Shown: positions 34,733 to 47,221 of the stretch, piece by piece
Layout: every line of letters begins with the position of its first letter
How positions within the stretch are numbered: position 1 is the stretch's first letter
Assembly (NCBI GenBank): GCA_944739405.2
Contig: OX123182.2
Span: forward strand, 103,643,279 to 103,707,278
Origin: Euclidia mi
Taxonomy: Eukaryota > Arthropoda > Insecta > Lepidoptera > Erebidae
DNA: 64,000 bases
Reading direction: 5' to 3'
Program-made: the position numbers and the translations under genes
The notes under the pieces: model-generated
The model's input: the letters and a program-made list of their open reading frames with translations, nothing else
Databases searched by the model: none
Told to the model about the DNA's origin: nothing

Positions 34733-36774
34733 AGTTTACTTAAACCCAGACCGTGCAGAAGTGTTATTGAGTTTTGCTGTTATGCACTTTGCCAGCATCA
34801 CGAAGCTTTGAAATAAATATTTAATGTGTAACGGAAAAATGTGTCTGTATGTGTTCAGTGTGTGGGTGTGCATGTTTGAGTGTGTGCATGTAATACACTT
34901 GTACTTAGATTTCCTGGTCTCTATAGAATGTTTAACAACTTGCCAGCTTTATCTTACGTATCTCCATAAAAAGAAAACTCTCAATAGCCATATCTCTCAA
35001 TTATCATAAAATCAATCAAAGAATTTCCGATCAGAGTCCGGTTAGTTTCACATGAATTGGTCATTCAGGGCAAGTACCTGTCTCGTATAAATAAAATATG
35101 TGACTAATTCAGCAACATAGAGTCTTGCGAGGATCGCGTGATACCAACTTGAAATTTTGTCTGCTTGCGACGTTTGAAGTTGTTTTGGATATAACATATC
35201 TACATACTTAAAATAGGAGATTAACGATTATATAGAAGTTTGACATTTGAAAACTAGTAAAAGTCGTATAGCTTATTTGGTCTCGAATAAGTATAGGCAT
35301 GTATATTGCGGTATTGTTTAAATAACTCCTAAAAGAGGTTGAAAATTAGTGGTCACCTTCGCAGGAAGGCAGGAAATTATTTACGAAACTTCTTAAGTTT
35401 AGGCACAAAATAATAGAGATATAGATAATAAATAATAAATAACTTTATTGACAGTCTTTTCTTTTATAATAAATTTGTATCCTTTAGCTATAGTTTTATG
35501 ACGCATTTTGATCTAAATTTATACGACAAATTAATTGTTACACCAATTCAGGCGGATGAAACTGCGGAAAGCCGCTAGTTCCTAATATTTGTAGAAGACG
35601 AAGTCACACAACTCGACACTCTATGTAAATACACCTTTCCATTCTCCTTTTTATCTCAGGACTCTTAGAGCCGATGGTTCTTATTTCGAGGGCTCTACAG
35701 CACTCTCAACGCAATGTTTATCAGGAAGAGGTCCTAAAAGTTGTAAAGTGCGAAAGAGTTGGGTCAAGTCTTAGCTTTACATTCTTGTATAGGCTTATGA
35801 AGTGTTGTATTGTTAGTCTTTTATTTTGTAGAATGCTAAATTGAATAAACTATTTCTGTGGGGACTAAATTAAAAGATAACAATATATTGACTGTACATA
35901 TTTGCACTTTGAAGTCACTTAATAAATATACAATAACATGCGTTAGTTTAAGTTTTAGTGGTCATTCACATTCTTTTTAAGTTGTTTTTAGGTACATCCA
36001 TGATCATGGCACTAGCATCAGTGCCAATGTATCGGATAGTCCAAACAAAGGTACATGTTATACATAAATCCCAAAAGACAAATTAAAACGTAAATTAAGT
36101 ATGTCATTCAACGTATTTGTTTTGTGCCTGACAAAAGTAAACATATAATGAAAAACTTTACCAAAATATGTTATTTCCTGAGTAAAAATGACCAGTTTAA
36201 ATTTGCCAACTCACATTACTTCTAACCGCACCTATACAGTATTATACGTAGCCTCGGTACCTAGTCGCCTATGCTCTAAATCACCTGAGTCTGGTTGGTC
36301 TGCCCAAGACATCTAACTACGTAATGCAGGTGAAACTTTCCCGACCGTTTTGATAAATTGCCGGGCCCCTGTCTCTTTGCACAAAGGACCGTACTATAGC
36401 CAAGTATTCAGACTTTATGTTTATTGAAAGGTACAGCGTTCTTCTACGTCACAGAAAATCTCAGTTTCTAGGGTCAAGGGGAATTCAGCACGTATTACAT
36501 ACAAAATTCCATTTTGTTTTATATCACTCCAGGGACTAACAGAAATCTATTCCAACATTACTTATTAAAATAGGCTCAAGACATGACTGGATTGAAATAA
36601 AGGTGACTCTATTAGTAAGGGATATGGTACGTCCAAAAAATTTATACTCTTGAGATAAAAGTGTATTCTTTCGGAGCTTTGTGATTTGAAATGTAATATG
36701 GTGTAATTCCATTCAATTCTATTATACTGATATTCAAATGGACGAGCAATATACAAGAATAGATGAGCCTGCGG
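34733..36774. other. intergenic, nothing recognised
   Basis: No gene supported. 35545..35580 (ATGAAACTGCGGAAAGCCGC) is the tail of the GCGGG-type dispersed repeat family. Confidence 0.45.
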
Positions 36775-37010
36775 TTACACCCGCGTTATTTAAGGCAACT
36801 GCTCCGCTCCCGTGGCTCATAGCGTGATGTTAGCCTATAGCCTTCCCCGATAAATGGAACACTTAAGTATTTTTGAATCATTCTAGCTATGACAAAAACC
36901 ACATTAAAATCCGTTGCATAGTTTTTAAGATTTAACCATACATGGACATGGACACATGGACACTGGGACAGACAGACAGAAGACAGACTTTGTTTTATAC
37001 TATGTAATGA
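36775..37010 (+). repeat. dispersed repeat (GCTCCGCTCCCGTGG family)
   Basis: Words typical of a common lepidopteran interspersed repeat: GCTCCGCTCCCGTGGCTCAT, TAGCCTATAGCCTTCCCCG, AAAATCCGTTGCATAGTTTT and a GACAGACAGACAGAAGACAG stretch. Non-coding. Only one copy lies in this window, so recognition rests on general knowledge. Confidence 0.5.
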
Positions 37011-38164
37011 TTAGATAACCTTAAAATATTCTCTTTCTGGGGACCGTGCAACGTTGCAAGAATACGCTCAGTAATAAGTTACGGTCAAATCAACCAGACT
37101 AATGCTAGCGTTGATAGGATGGGAATGGGATGAAAGCATATTAAAATTTTAATAGTACTAGATTTGATAATCCAAAGCAAATTTTAATAATACATTTTCA
37201 AACATTTTTAAATATTTTTTATGTGCCACAAAGTATTTCAATTTATATATATTTTATTTTTTCCTCACACCCACTGAAAGTTTCTAGAATTTAATAAGAC
37301 ATGGCATTACTATCAATACTTACCACTACTCGCCAGTATACTCCTTAATATAAAAAATACAGTAAACCAAACTTATATCTACAATATTATATACATTCAA
37401 TGAATGATAGCGACTTTTGATAGATGTCGTTTCCTTTGCCAATGTATTGCTTTTATTTTATTCATAGTTTATTCTCGAACTACTAAGCTGGTACACACAT
37501 AGCACACATACATAAATCCAATCAGTATTTAAACGTTGAATTGCCATGAATCTTGTGCTTTACGAATACATGTAAACATTACCAGATTTACCTTCATCAT
37601 ATATCCATGAAGCATTTGCATGTAACATTTGATGTCGGGGCATTAATTGGGGCGGCCAGGTCAAACAGACTGATCTGGACCGTGTCAGGGGTAATTGGGA
37701 AGGATTTAGGACCGTTAATATTGAATGCTGTTTGCTTGACATAGCTTAATAGATGTATTGGAACTGTTTGACAGAGAAAGGGCAGTAGATTAGATTGCTT
37801 TTTGCGTCTAAACAAGCTAAACCCTGCCTCGATTGGCTGTGACTTACGTCTTTAAATTATCCGTATCTTATATCTACAATATTGAAACAAAAATAAAAAT
37901 AACTTTAAATATCAAGTGGTGAGATGTGAAATATGTAAGATTTAATTTTATTTTAAAAATTTATCAAGACTTTCTCAAAGCTTATCCTCGCCCCAGCAAT
38001 GCCTAATGCTGCACACTGGGGTGTGCGTGGGTCCATTTCCTCTAAATGAGTTTTCATATCCAGAATTGTAGACCACTTGCTGCAAGGAAACACATAACAT
38101 AATACTGATCAAATTGTTGTTCTCTGAGCAACTAATAGAACAAACATCCACGTTGCATCCACGA
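37011..38164. other. unique-looking intergenic block, possible conserved non-coding DNA
   Basis: 37540..37860 differs from its AT-rich surroundings: balanced composition, no repeat character, and an octamer ATTTGCAT (37614..37621) with several TAATT(G) cores (37643..37649, 37692..37697). It could be a regulatory element. The short ORFs across it have no recognisable domain. Confidence 0.25.
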
Positions 38165-38515
38165 TTAGCGACACGATAGCCTTAGAGCGCTTTCGCTTAA
38201 TAGTCTAACCAGATTTGACAAAATATTAGATAATTTTACACTGAATGCCGTCTAACTTTCGCAACCCATAGCATACTAAAGGTAGAATTCCGTGCATCGC
38301 GATCGATCTCAGCCGCGCGCGGCCTACGACTGTCGTCGATCGCTCGCGACAATAGTCAAAGTATGAAAATGTATGGCACCGCTGCCGAGGCCCGCGACTG
38401 ACGCGCGCGGCCGACGAATGTCGTGAGCCGCGCGCGGCAGTGTCTTGAAATTAGTAGATGTTGTTCGTCAGTTCCCTCTAGACGTGTGTCTAGCGAAGTA
38501 AAAATCCTGGTCGAA

Positions 38516-38632
38516 ATGCTAATTGACATCCTTGAAGAAGAAGAGGAGAATGACGAGCTGCTGTTGCTATATTATGAAACTAGAGTACCAATCGACCCTA
38601 TCTTTAAAAGCAGAAATGAAAAAGGATACTAG
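38516..38632 (+). pseudogene. N-terminal remnant of a PIF/Harbinger-type transposase
   Basis: ATG at 38516 gives MLIDILEEEEENDELLLL followed by PIDPIFKSRNEKGY and a TAG. Beyond the stop the frame still reads QILIQKQL. An acidic/leucine start, then P-I-F-x-x-R-x-E-K-G and a hydrophobic stretch, resembles the start of insect Harbinger transposases. The DDE catalytic core is absent. I am moderately confident of the family because TIR structure and target duplication agree. Confidence 0.5.
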
Positions 38633-38723
38633 CAAATATTGATTCAAAAGCAATTATATTGTACCTAATGAAAAAAAATGTTGGAAGTTTGGAACGATAA
38701 TACAAAATTGAATTGTTTTTACA

Positions 38724-39103
38724 CAGGGTGTCACAAGACCCATCACCAAGCCGAAGTCTACTCGTTGTGGACATCATGCCAAGTCATACTAACCAAAAAT
38801 AATACCTGGGAAACGTATTTTCTTTTTTTTTAAGTTTTCTCATTTTTTAAACCGCAATTAAAAGCGCGCGCGTGCAATGCTCGAAAAATCTACTTATCCA
38901 TGGGCTTACAGGGCATCTAAAGAACATATTGGCGGGGTAAATGCATCGATTTTGTACCGAATTAGAAAAATTCCATACTGACTTTGAGCTTCAATATCTT
39001 CTGAACCAGTAATTTCCATGGTATGGTGCCGAAGTAGAAAATGTTCGTAGTGATTGGTACAAAATGGGATTTCAGTTTTCGTTAAGGGTCTTTTTACACC
39101 CTG
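38724..39103. mobile_element. nested element with 18-bp inverted repeats
   Basis: Ends CAGGGTGTCACAAGACCC (38724..38741) and, inverted, CAGGGTGTAAAAAGACCC (39086..39103) match at 16 of 18. The 380-bp unit sits inside the PIF-like element between its TIRs. CAGGGTGT-type ends are common in insect DNA elements; the superfamily and target duplication are unresolved. Confidence 0.5.
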
Positions 39104-39396
39104 TATAGTCGGCAAAACTTCCGAATTTTTTTTTCATTACTACTAATTTCAAGACACTGCCGCGCGCGGCTCACGACATTCGTCGGCCGCGTTCGTCAGT
39201 CGCGGGCCTCGGCAGCGGTGCCATACATTTTCATAATTTGAGTATTGTCGCGAGCGATCGACGACAGTCGTAGCTCGCGCACGGCTGCAATCGATCGCGA
39301 TGCACGGAAGTCTACCTTAATATTCCACGGCATAGACTAGTGTCAGAAAATTCATGTGTTACTCTAATGGCGTTGATACTCTAATGACCAAGGGGC

Positions 39397-39520
39397 TAGT
39401 CGTGCTATTTTCAAACGTTCAAACGTTGACAACCTAACGTATTTGGTGAACGTTTGGTTTTAGTTTGGCTGATGTCAAACATGGTATCGTGCTAATTGTA
39501 TTGAGCGTTCGAACCAGAGA
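39397..39520. repeat. TCGTGCTA-type MITE-like repeat, copy 1
   Basis: Contains GGGGCTAGTCGTGCTA, CAAACGTTGACAA and TATCGTGCTAATTGTATTGA, paralleled on the minus strand of 48652..48927 by GGGGGGCAATCGTGCTA and TATCGTGCTAATTATTTGA. Non-coding; ends not defined. Confidence 0.4.
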
Positions 39521-40399
39521 GGTTGGACTACGTTTAGACTAGAGAGAACATGCCCTATAAATTTCCTCATACCGAATGTGCAACATGTAATGTCAGTTGG
39601 TCTTAGTTGGTTAATCATAACGTCAAATTACGCGTCTCATTTAAAGAGGCATAGACTCTTTACATACTCATATCTCTGACTACATTCTCTAAATAACCGT
39701 GCTGTGATCTGTCATCAGTGTAAAATTTGTTGGACGTTTGTGTTTACATTTTTAATAACTTTTTTGCATTTAAATAGTAAGCAAGCTTATAATAATTAAA
39801 TAGTGTACTCATTAATTAATACACATTGTGTATGTGATATCGGGATGTGGATTCCGCTATTCTCGGAACGGAAATAACAGGAGAAACTTTATCTACTAGC
39901 AGTGAGTCGGAATTTTCCAACAAATTTATTTACTTTTCTCGTATTAATGCTATAATGAGTGTTAAGTTTACACAATATCGTTGTATTGCAAATCAAAGGA
40001 ACAGCTTGCATACGTATGTGTTATGATTTTAACTCACAAATTGTTATTTTGTACATTTATTGATTTAATAGCCTTAGTGATGGGATTTGACAGTGAAAGG
40101 AGATATCGATGTTTTTAAATGAGGGATAAATACGGAAACTAACTATCGGACATGAATGTAAGACTGTAGCTGGAAGCGACAGCGGGTAGCCGCGGTTGCT
40201 AAGTTGGCAATAAACAAAAACGTCCAGTGGTCTAATTTTCTATCGCGCGTTTGATAGTAAGCGCAGTTTAATATACATAATTTACTTAGATACCTACCTT
40301 AAAAGTAGCGTCTATTAACCTAAAGCCAAGTGTTCCAGTGTACGCGCGTGTGTATAGGCTTACATTTTTGCATCTATAAAATAGTAGATGGATTAGGGA
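39521..40399. other. intergenic, nothing recognised
   Basis: No coding or repeat signal seen. Confidence 0.45.
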
Positions 40400-41090
40400 T
40401 GTGAGTGTGGGCATCCCCAATTTTACATTACGTATATACACACTCAACATAACAAACTAATATATATATTTACATAATATAATATTAACATTTATCTACT
40501 CAACACACATATTTACAACCTTTAAATAATATACCTATTTATATTTATTATACTTCCTTTATGTTATATATGTACACATACTAAACAAACAAACATCCAT
40601 ATCAACATTATATATATACATACAAACAGTACACATTACAAATACACTACACATAAACTATAATCCGGCAATGTCGGATGATGCGGTGTACAGTGCAATG
40701 GAAACGAGCATAAGGAATAGGCCGCTTTATTTATCAATGCTCGGTCACTACTGCATCCGGTAGTTCAATAGGTCGTAACGCATTACTTGCAAAAACTAAA
40801 AAACAGTCTTCGGTAATACGTTCGACGCGAAGCCCATGTCACCTGCCGCTAATTTATTGTGCCCCTACCGCGCATATTTTATAATCGTGAAATTAGTTAT
40901 CTTAATTTCTTTACTTTCGTTCCTTCTCTTCCTTTCGGAACTTGATGTGTATTGTGAACGTTATTGTGTACTTGTGACTTTCCGTATCTTGTGTGTGTGT
41001 CAATAAACTTTCTTCTGTGTACCGTATAAACTGGTGACTTTCTTTTGTGTTAAACCCCTGGACTAAAAAGGTACGTCTAAAGACTTTGTA
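40400..41090 (+). other. G-depleted tract followed by poly(A)-signal-bearing block, LTR-like
   Basis: 40431..40665 has only a handful of G residues in about 230 nt (C/T/A-rich, repeated ACATA and CAACA words). It is followed by a more balanced block with CAATAAACTTTC (about 41000). Strong strand asymmetry plus a poly(A) signal resembles LTR-retrotransposon termini, but I could not identify clean TG...CA ends, a primer-binding site or a duplication. Confidence 0.3.
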
Positions 41091-41423
41091 TACCACACAA
41101 CTCAATACAAGTGCCATACATACCACTATATGAGTAGCATTTTTTATTATTAAGAAGGTGTTTTTTATTACAGGTTGCCTATTAATGACGTCACAAGAAA
41201 ACTTTGGATAAATGCCGTTGGACGGCCTAGTTTGATTTAGCAGAAGTACCATCGTATTTGTTCACGTCATTTTGAGAAAGACTGTTTTTAAAGACAGAAA
41301 GCACCTGGCGTCGTTTAAAACCGAAAGCTGTGCCTACATTACATTTATGCCTGGATATTGCACACCCGGTAGAATTATTTATCCAAAGCTAAACAAAAAG
41401 TGTGTAATTTTAGTTTGAACATA
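41091..41423. other. spacer, nothing recognised
   Basis: No coding or repeat signal beyond the microsatellite-like tail that follows. Confidence 0.4.
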
Positions 41424-44400
41424 TTAATACATACATACATACATACATAGACTCACGCCTGTTTCCCGGAGGGGTAGGCAGAGACTACGGAACGCCATTT
41501 GCAACGATCCTGACATACCTCACTTGCTTCACTCACTCCCATCAAGTTTCTCATGCATGCTCTTCTGTTAAGGGTACTTCTGACTTGTCCTTTTTTCATG
41601 ATGTCTATAATCTGGTCAGAGAACGTCCGCCTAGGTCTTCCCCTTTTTCCTGTTCCATTCACACTTGCCTTATATATCTTCTTTGTCAGTCTATCGTCAT
41701 CCATCCTCTCCATGTGCCCAAACCATCTTAACATGCCTTTCTCAATGCTTGTCACTACATCTTCTTTTACCCCACACCACTCTCATATCACACAATTCGT
41801 TAGTCAGTCGGTCAAAGACACACCACACATACTTCTCAGTGCTCTCATTTCTACAGCATTAATTCTACTTTCAAGTATCTTCTGCCATACCCAACTTTCA
41901 CTACCATACATAAGGGTAGGCACTAACACCCCTCTATGTACAGCCAAACGTGCCTTTTTGGACACGTTTTGGCTATTCATAAACGCCTTCAGAGCTCCAT
42001 TCACTCTATTACCTGCATTAACTCTTCTTTCAATATCTTCTACATTCTTACCATCTCTTGTAAACAGCGTACCTAAGTAAACAAACTCATTCACTTGTTC
42101 CACTCGCTGTCCATCGATCATAACATTACAAGCCGTGCGTAACGCATTCCTCCTTTTCAAAAACCATAACTTTCGTTTTACTTACATTCACTTTCATTCC
42201 TTTCCTCTCTAACGCACCATGCATGATTTTTATCATCTCCTGCAACTCCTCCGCTGAAGACGCAAGTATTACCTGATCTTCAGCATAAAGGAGGCATTTG
42301 ACGAGTACCCCATTCATCCTTAATCCGCAGTTACTATGTTTTAAATCTTGCAAACAACTGTCCATGAAAAGGTTAAACAGCCACGGTGACGCTACACATC
42401 CCTGTCTAACACCTTTCTCGATGGTAGACCAGTCAGTGTATGCCCCGTTTATCCTCACACAAGCTCTAGAATCCTCATAAAGGGATTTCAGAGCTCGAAT
42501 GAGGCTGCTGTCCACCCCATTCATTGACAGCACCGACCACATTTCATTCCTCACCACTTTATCGTAAGCCTTTTCCAAATCCACGAATGCGCAATAGACC
42601 TTTTGACCTTTGGCCAAAAACTTTTCGGCTATGCTTCGCAAGGAAAAAACCTGATCCGTGCATCCCATACCCTTTCGGAATCCCGTTTGTACATCCCATA
42701 TTTTCTTGTCGGTTACTTCCATAACTCTTTCAATAAGTACCTTTGCATACAATTTGCCAACAATGCTGAGAAGGCTAATGCCTCTATAGTTTTTGCAATC
42801 TTGTTGCGAGCCTTTTCCTTTATAAAGAGGCACAACTACAGCTGTGACCCAGTCATTAGGTACTCGGCCGGTGGTACAGCACAAGTTATATAACCGCTGC
42901 AACTGACCAACTATGATGCCCTGTCCAGCCTTCAGCATTTCGACTGTAATCCTATCATATCCTGCAGCCTTACCTACTTTCATACTTCCCAGTGCCTTTA
43001 CGACCTCATCCACGCCAATAACGCTTTCATCATTGCTATCGTTACCATTCATTTCAGATATCGGTGTCTCTATCGCCGACATTTCCAAATAAACTTTCAA
43101 AATACTCTTTCCATCTCTTCAGCACGCAAGATTCATCATTTACTATCTTTCCATTCTCGTCTCTGATGGATGTGTGTTCTGAGGATTGAGTTCTTCCTCG
43201 AACTACACGAACGGATTTCCATAAAAACTTAATATCTCTGGCAATCGTTAGATAATCTGCTATCAAACTCATCTTTCTTTTCCTATTTTTTCCTTTTAAC
43301 CTTTTCTTTCACTATTCTTTTTGACCTAACAAACTCCTTTCTTGCTTCATCTATGTCTACACTCGTTGCTTTTCCCATTCTTTCATTTGCTCTGGCAGCC
43401 AACCAATCTGACCAAGCTTTCTTCTTCTCTGACACTGCTGATTGTACATCCTTGTCCCACCATGTATTCTTAACCTTTCGTATTTTCCTTCTCTTGATCA
43501 CACCACATACTTCAGACGCTACACAAACTACCTCTTCTTTAAAAGCCTGCCATAATTCTTCCATATCATTTATGCAATCGAACCTCTTAAATTTTGCTAT
43601 CAATCTTCGTTTATACTCATCTTTCACATCTTTCTCTTGTAGATTTTCTACCTTAATTCTTTCCAAGACCCTATTTTCATTACGCTCTCGGTGTCGCCAT
43701 CCTTTAAAGATCCCACTTATCCGGCTCAACACCAAGAAGTGGTCTGTGTGGATGCCGATCCCTCGATATGCTCTTGTATCCAACACATTCTTTCTCAATC
43801 GTTCATCTACTATCACAAAATCAATCATACTTCTTCTAAAATTTTTCGCCTCTCGCGTATACATATGTATCATTTTATGATCAAACATGGTGTTTGTCAC
43901 ACAAAGGCTCCACTCCAAACAAATCTCAAGCGGTACTTTTCCATTTTCGTTCACACTCTCATCACCAAATGCACCTAACACCCTTTCAAATCCATCTCGC
44001 TTTACTCCCACCACAAGATCAATCTTTCATTATCCTTGCAGTTCCTCAAAATTTCTCTTAAACTCTCCCAAAACTCCTGCCTTTCGTCTTGCTCATGTTG
44101 TGACATACCCGTAACTATATTGACCGGGGCGTACACCCCCACAATAAAGAGACGAGTAAGTCCTACTTTCATTCTCATCCACAGTAGCCTAGCATTTACA
44201 CATTCAAACTCTTTTACACACTCATTCATTCGCGCAGACAGTATTACACCAACTCCCTTACAGGCTCTGGTGGTACTATCTACCCCAGACCAATACGCCG
44301 TATATGCGCCATGCTTGGTGGTTTCACACCCTTTTCTTTTTGTTTCATTCACACAAAGAACATCAATCTTTCTATCATCCATCATCTGACATACTTCATC

Positions 44401-44815
44401 CAATTTGCCGTTCATTCCTCCTCCAACATTCAATGTTGCAAACCTGCTCTCCGTAGGCCGCTTTTCGCCCTCGCGGGAAACGAGACGTGATGGGTTGCGA
44501 ACCGCGTCGCCGCCGTGTGAGGAAATATTATTAATTGTTCCCATTGCGTTCCCACGAGATTTAGGGTTTTTAAATGTCCATCCCCATAGAGCCCTTTACG
44601 GGGTTAAGGCGGAATATCACGTGTGCCCTGTGACCACCAACACAGGCACCCTCCGTTTGCGACCAGCTTACCCTCTGGCCACGAATCTCTCGGCACGGGT
44701 CGGTTTACACCTTAGATCGGGGTTTTGTGTCGGGTATGCTCCCTGAAAGTTGGTTTAATTTCGGAGTTTTCCTTCTCCTAGACAGGTTGCCAACCAAGGC
44801 TAACGAGGCCCGAAA
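41424..44815 (-). mobile_element. RTE-like LINE, full-length but decayed
   Basis: A single-ORF LINE of about 3.4 kb on the minus strand: 5' UTR (about 44815..44545), endonuclease, RT, C-terminal tail, and a 3' end in (TATG)n (plus strand ACATACATACATACATAC at 41431..41448). One apurinic-type endonuclease-RT ORF and a short-repeat tail are hallmarks of the RTE clade. It carries at least four frameshifts. Confidence 0.8.
41453..44544 (-). pseudogene. RTE-like endonuclease-reverse transcriptase, multiple frameshifts
   Basis: ATG at 44544. Endonuclease: RFATLNVGGGMNGK, VNETKRKG (catalytic Glu), FIVGVYAPVN. The expected GDFNA block is missing at about 44015: the frame jumps from ERLIL to VGVKRDGFE, as if about 17 bp were deleted. 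DFVIVDERL and TDHFLVLSRI (His) follow. RT: GKAAGYDRITVEML, NYRGISLLSIVGK, QTGFRKGMGCTDQ, motif A AFVDLEKAYDKV, motif B KGVRQGCVASPWLF, motif C YAEDQVIL, where the first Asp of YADD is Glu. C-terminus: LYGSESWVWQ, LRWFGHMERMDDDRLTKK, GKRGRPRRTF. Frames change near 44010, 43280, 43090 and 42140, and a stop lies at 41804. Not functional. Confidence 0.85.
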
Positions 44816-45145
44816 TACGTATAATAAATAATGATGAGATTGATGTGCTGATTCCTTAAATCTCTCAAAAAGAAGCTCTCGAACTTTCATTTTGAATGCA
44901 TGCATGGTGGACAATTTGATTTCAGGAAGGAGTGTATTCCATAAAATAATAGACTGCACAACAAATAAAGAGTTAATAAACCCGGTAGTGTGACTGGGGC
45001 AAGAAAGAAGAAGATTATGAGAAGAACGAAGATCTCGAGGGGAAGGGGGCTTGAGAATAGAGAAGAGTGTAGTAAGAGCACGCAAACACCGGCGTTGACG
45101 AATTGGTAACCATCTAAATTCGGAACGATAAGTAGAGACGAGGTC
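44816..45145 (-). pseudogene. C-terminal fragment of another LINE RT
   Basis: The minus-strand frame reads FRWLPIRQRRCLRALTTL, then SFL-type segments ending VVQSIILWNTLLPEIKLS and AFKMKVRELLFERFK. The W-x-P-I-x-x-R and LWN-x-LP-x-x-I patterns typify the C-terminus of Jockey/CR1-type LINE RTs. It is 5' truncated near 45150. Its 3' end abuts the 5' UTR of the RTE-like element, so that element seems to have integrated at its edge. Confidence 0.65.
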
Positions 45146-45264
45146 ATACTTAATAAAATATAATAATTACAACGATTTTAATAAATCTACCTACTCCTAT
45201 ATTATTTATCATATTAAAGCTATCCTGACTGATCAAAGACGCCTTGCCTTGTAGTCCGCTACAT

Positions 45265-45518
45265 AATATTCTACCATAAAATATAATATTCTTTCACATT
45301 CACACAACATTATCTGGTCCCAAACTAAGCATATCTTGTACTACGGGTACTAGACAATCGATAAACATGCATATTTACTTTTCTGTAAATATATTACATA
45401 TTATACATAGTACCATCCAGACCAAGACAAACATCCATATTCATGCACACAAATGTTTGACTTGAGCGGGAATCAAACCCACAAGCTTCGGCGGGGCAGT
45501 CGGATTACCTACAACTCT
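45265..45518 (-). mobile_element. SINE family C, copy 4, head damaged
   Basis: Reverse copy of 17852..18112 (CACAACATTATCTGGTCCCA, CTTGTACTACGGG). It stops at about 45518 before the A-box end of the head; the B box is altered (minus strand GGTTTGATTCC). Confidence 0.75.
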
Positions 45519-47219
45519 AAAAAAATCGAGCAGTGTCTAGCGATAGCAAGCAACGTGATATGATGCGATGCAAACAAATTGCCAAAGCCTGCCGTGCCGC
45601 ATTAGCCAATCTGGTATAATTCGTACAATACATAATCTAATTGACAGTTTCTTAGCATCGCATCACAACGCATCGCTCATTAGTTTATGAATACTTTTTG
45701 TCACTAGATTTTATGGCTAAAACGAACAATTAAGCACGTGATTTTTTAGTACTGTATGTCTGGCAAGTCTTTGCAAAGCACTGTCCGGCCGGCGTCAACA
45801 GCAAAAACTACAATTTCAATATTTTAGTTGTTTACTTCTACGGCTTAAATATACTAAAGTTAGACATTTGACCAAAAATATTTATCGATAAATCATCACT
45901 GTTACGAACAACACTCGGTTTCCTAACTCTATGTTTTGTCTACTGTTTGCCTACCACGATGCTGCTATAAGAGCGTGCTGCTAAACCTATCGACAGCTCT
46001 TTCTATCATACTGCATGTGCCATTAGAAAGAAAATATCAATCATAGCAACCGCTGTTGTTATTTAGTGTTACTTCTATGCCTTAGGTTATATTTCTTTGG
46101 TTCGAACCGTAGACGCAACCCTTACGTTGCGCTTACGTCAAACGTTTAGTGCTTGACACCGGCTTTTGAAAATAGTAAGTACTATTCTTATACTAAAGAG
46201 GCTGTAGCGACATCGCGCCATGTGCAAGCACTATTTAAAAAAAGACAAATGTCATTATGTGAATGTCATTGAATGTCAATAAATACTATATAACAATATA
46301 ATATGATGAAATATAATTTTATTCAAATTATACGGTAAGTACCGAAATATTGTTTACTGTAATAAGTGCTTTATGCAAAAAACAATTAATTATCACACTT
46401 GGTCATGTAGAAGTGGTTTTTATTTCACTGATGATGCACCACCACATTAATGCAATTGAAGCTTCTTCTGCTATTTGTCGTGCCCAATACGAATTTTATA
46501 TGATCGTTACAATAAACAACACCTTTTTTTTTCAGATTTGGAATAACATATAGAGCACAGAAAGATGCTAAAAAAACCCCGAATTGTCAGCGTTCGGCAT
46601 AATACTCATCCTTTCTTTAAAAGAACAGATAGACGAAAAGCTGTAGAATTTGAATTTGGCTGACTTTCTAACATTTCAGGTAAGAATTTCAATTATCATT
46701 ACATAAGATCCTACAGTTTTTACTCTCATTCTGAACTTGTCTTATAAAATGCATAAATCCCCAACAAAATAATGTAAGTATATACTCAAACACAAGATAT
46801 AGCGCACGTATGAGAACTAACTACTAAATAATTTATGTTTTAATTTTGTTCACAGTAGCCGAGGAGTAAGCAGAATAATAAGCCGCTCGTTAGCACAACC
46901 ACATGGACATGTACATAATTGCAAGTTAACAAAAATGAGGAATTTGCTATGAGCCAAATCGAGACCATCGTCACTTCTTGGACATTAAACAAGAATATAC
47001 TATTAATTAGTTTACTAAAATAATGTAAACCAAACCAAATACATAATTATTACTGTGAAGTTCACGTTGTAACAATGGCCTAACAGATGTTGATTGTTTC
47101 AACTCTACTTAAAATTATATTTTGTTTCAGATTTCAGCATCTCAACACACTGAATAAATAAAATCGAAATGTGAAATTGGAACTTGCCTTTTAATATACA
47201 TACATACTCTATTCCTTTA
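45519..47219. other. intergenic, no gene supported
   Basis: Contains CGATGCGATGCAAA-type words and ACGTTGCGCTTACGTCAAACG near 46100..46150, similar in style to the TCGTGCTA repeat family. Nothing coding recognised. Confidence 0.4.
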
Positions 47220-47221
47220 AC

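Larger units (their letters stand above)
38280..39317. mobile_element. non-autonomous PIF/Harbinger-like DNA transposon, 178-bp TIRs
   Basis: Long terminal inverted repeats (38280..38457 and 39140..39317) start AGGTAGAATTCCGTGCATCG and AGGTAGACTTCCGTGCATCG and are highly similar over 178 bp. The target duplication TAA (38277..38279 and 39318..39320) matches the 3-bp TWA preference of PIF/Harbinger elements. The interior keeps the first codons of a transposase-like frame (see 38516..38632) and hosts a second, nested inverted-repeat element. CpG-rich arms stand out from the surrounding DNA. Confidence 0.82.
38165..39352 (-). mobile_element. SINE family A fragment, interrupted by a PIF/Harbinger-like element
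   Basis: 38165..38279 and 39318..39352 together match a reverse SINE A copy (AGTCTAACCAGATTTGACAA ... CTAACTTTCGCA | TATTCCACGGCATAGACTAG). The match breaks exactly at the element at 38280..39317, which duplicates TAA. 5' truncated. Confidence 0.8.

Noticed and set aside
42298..42893. Plus-strand ORFs in the 41-44 kb region
   Set aside because: Antisense shadows of the RTE-like reverse transcriptase.
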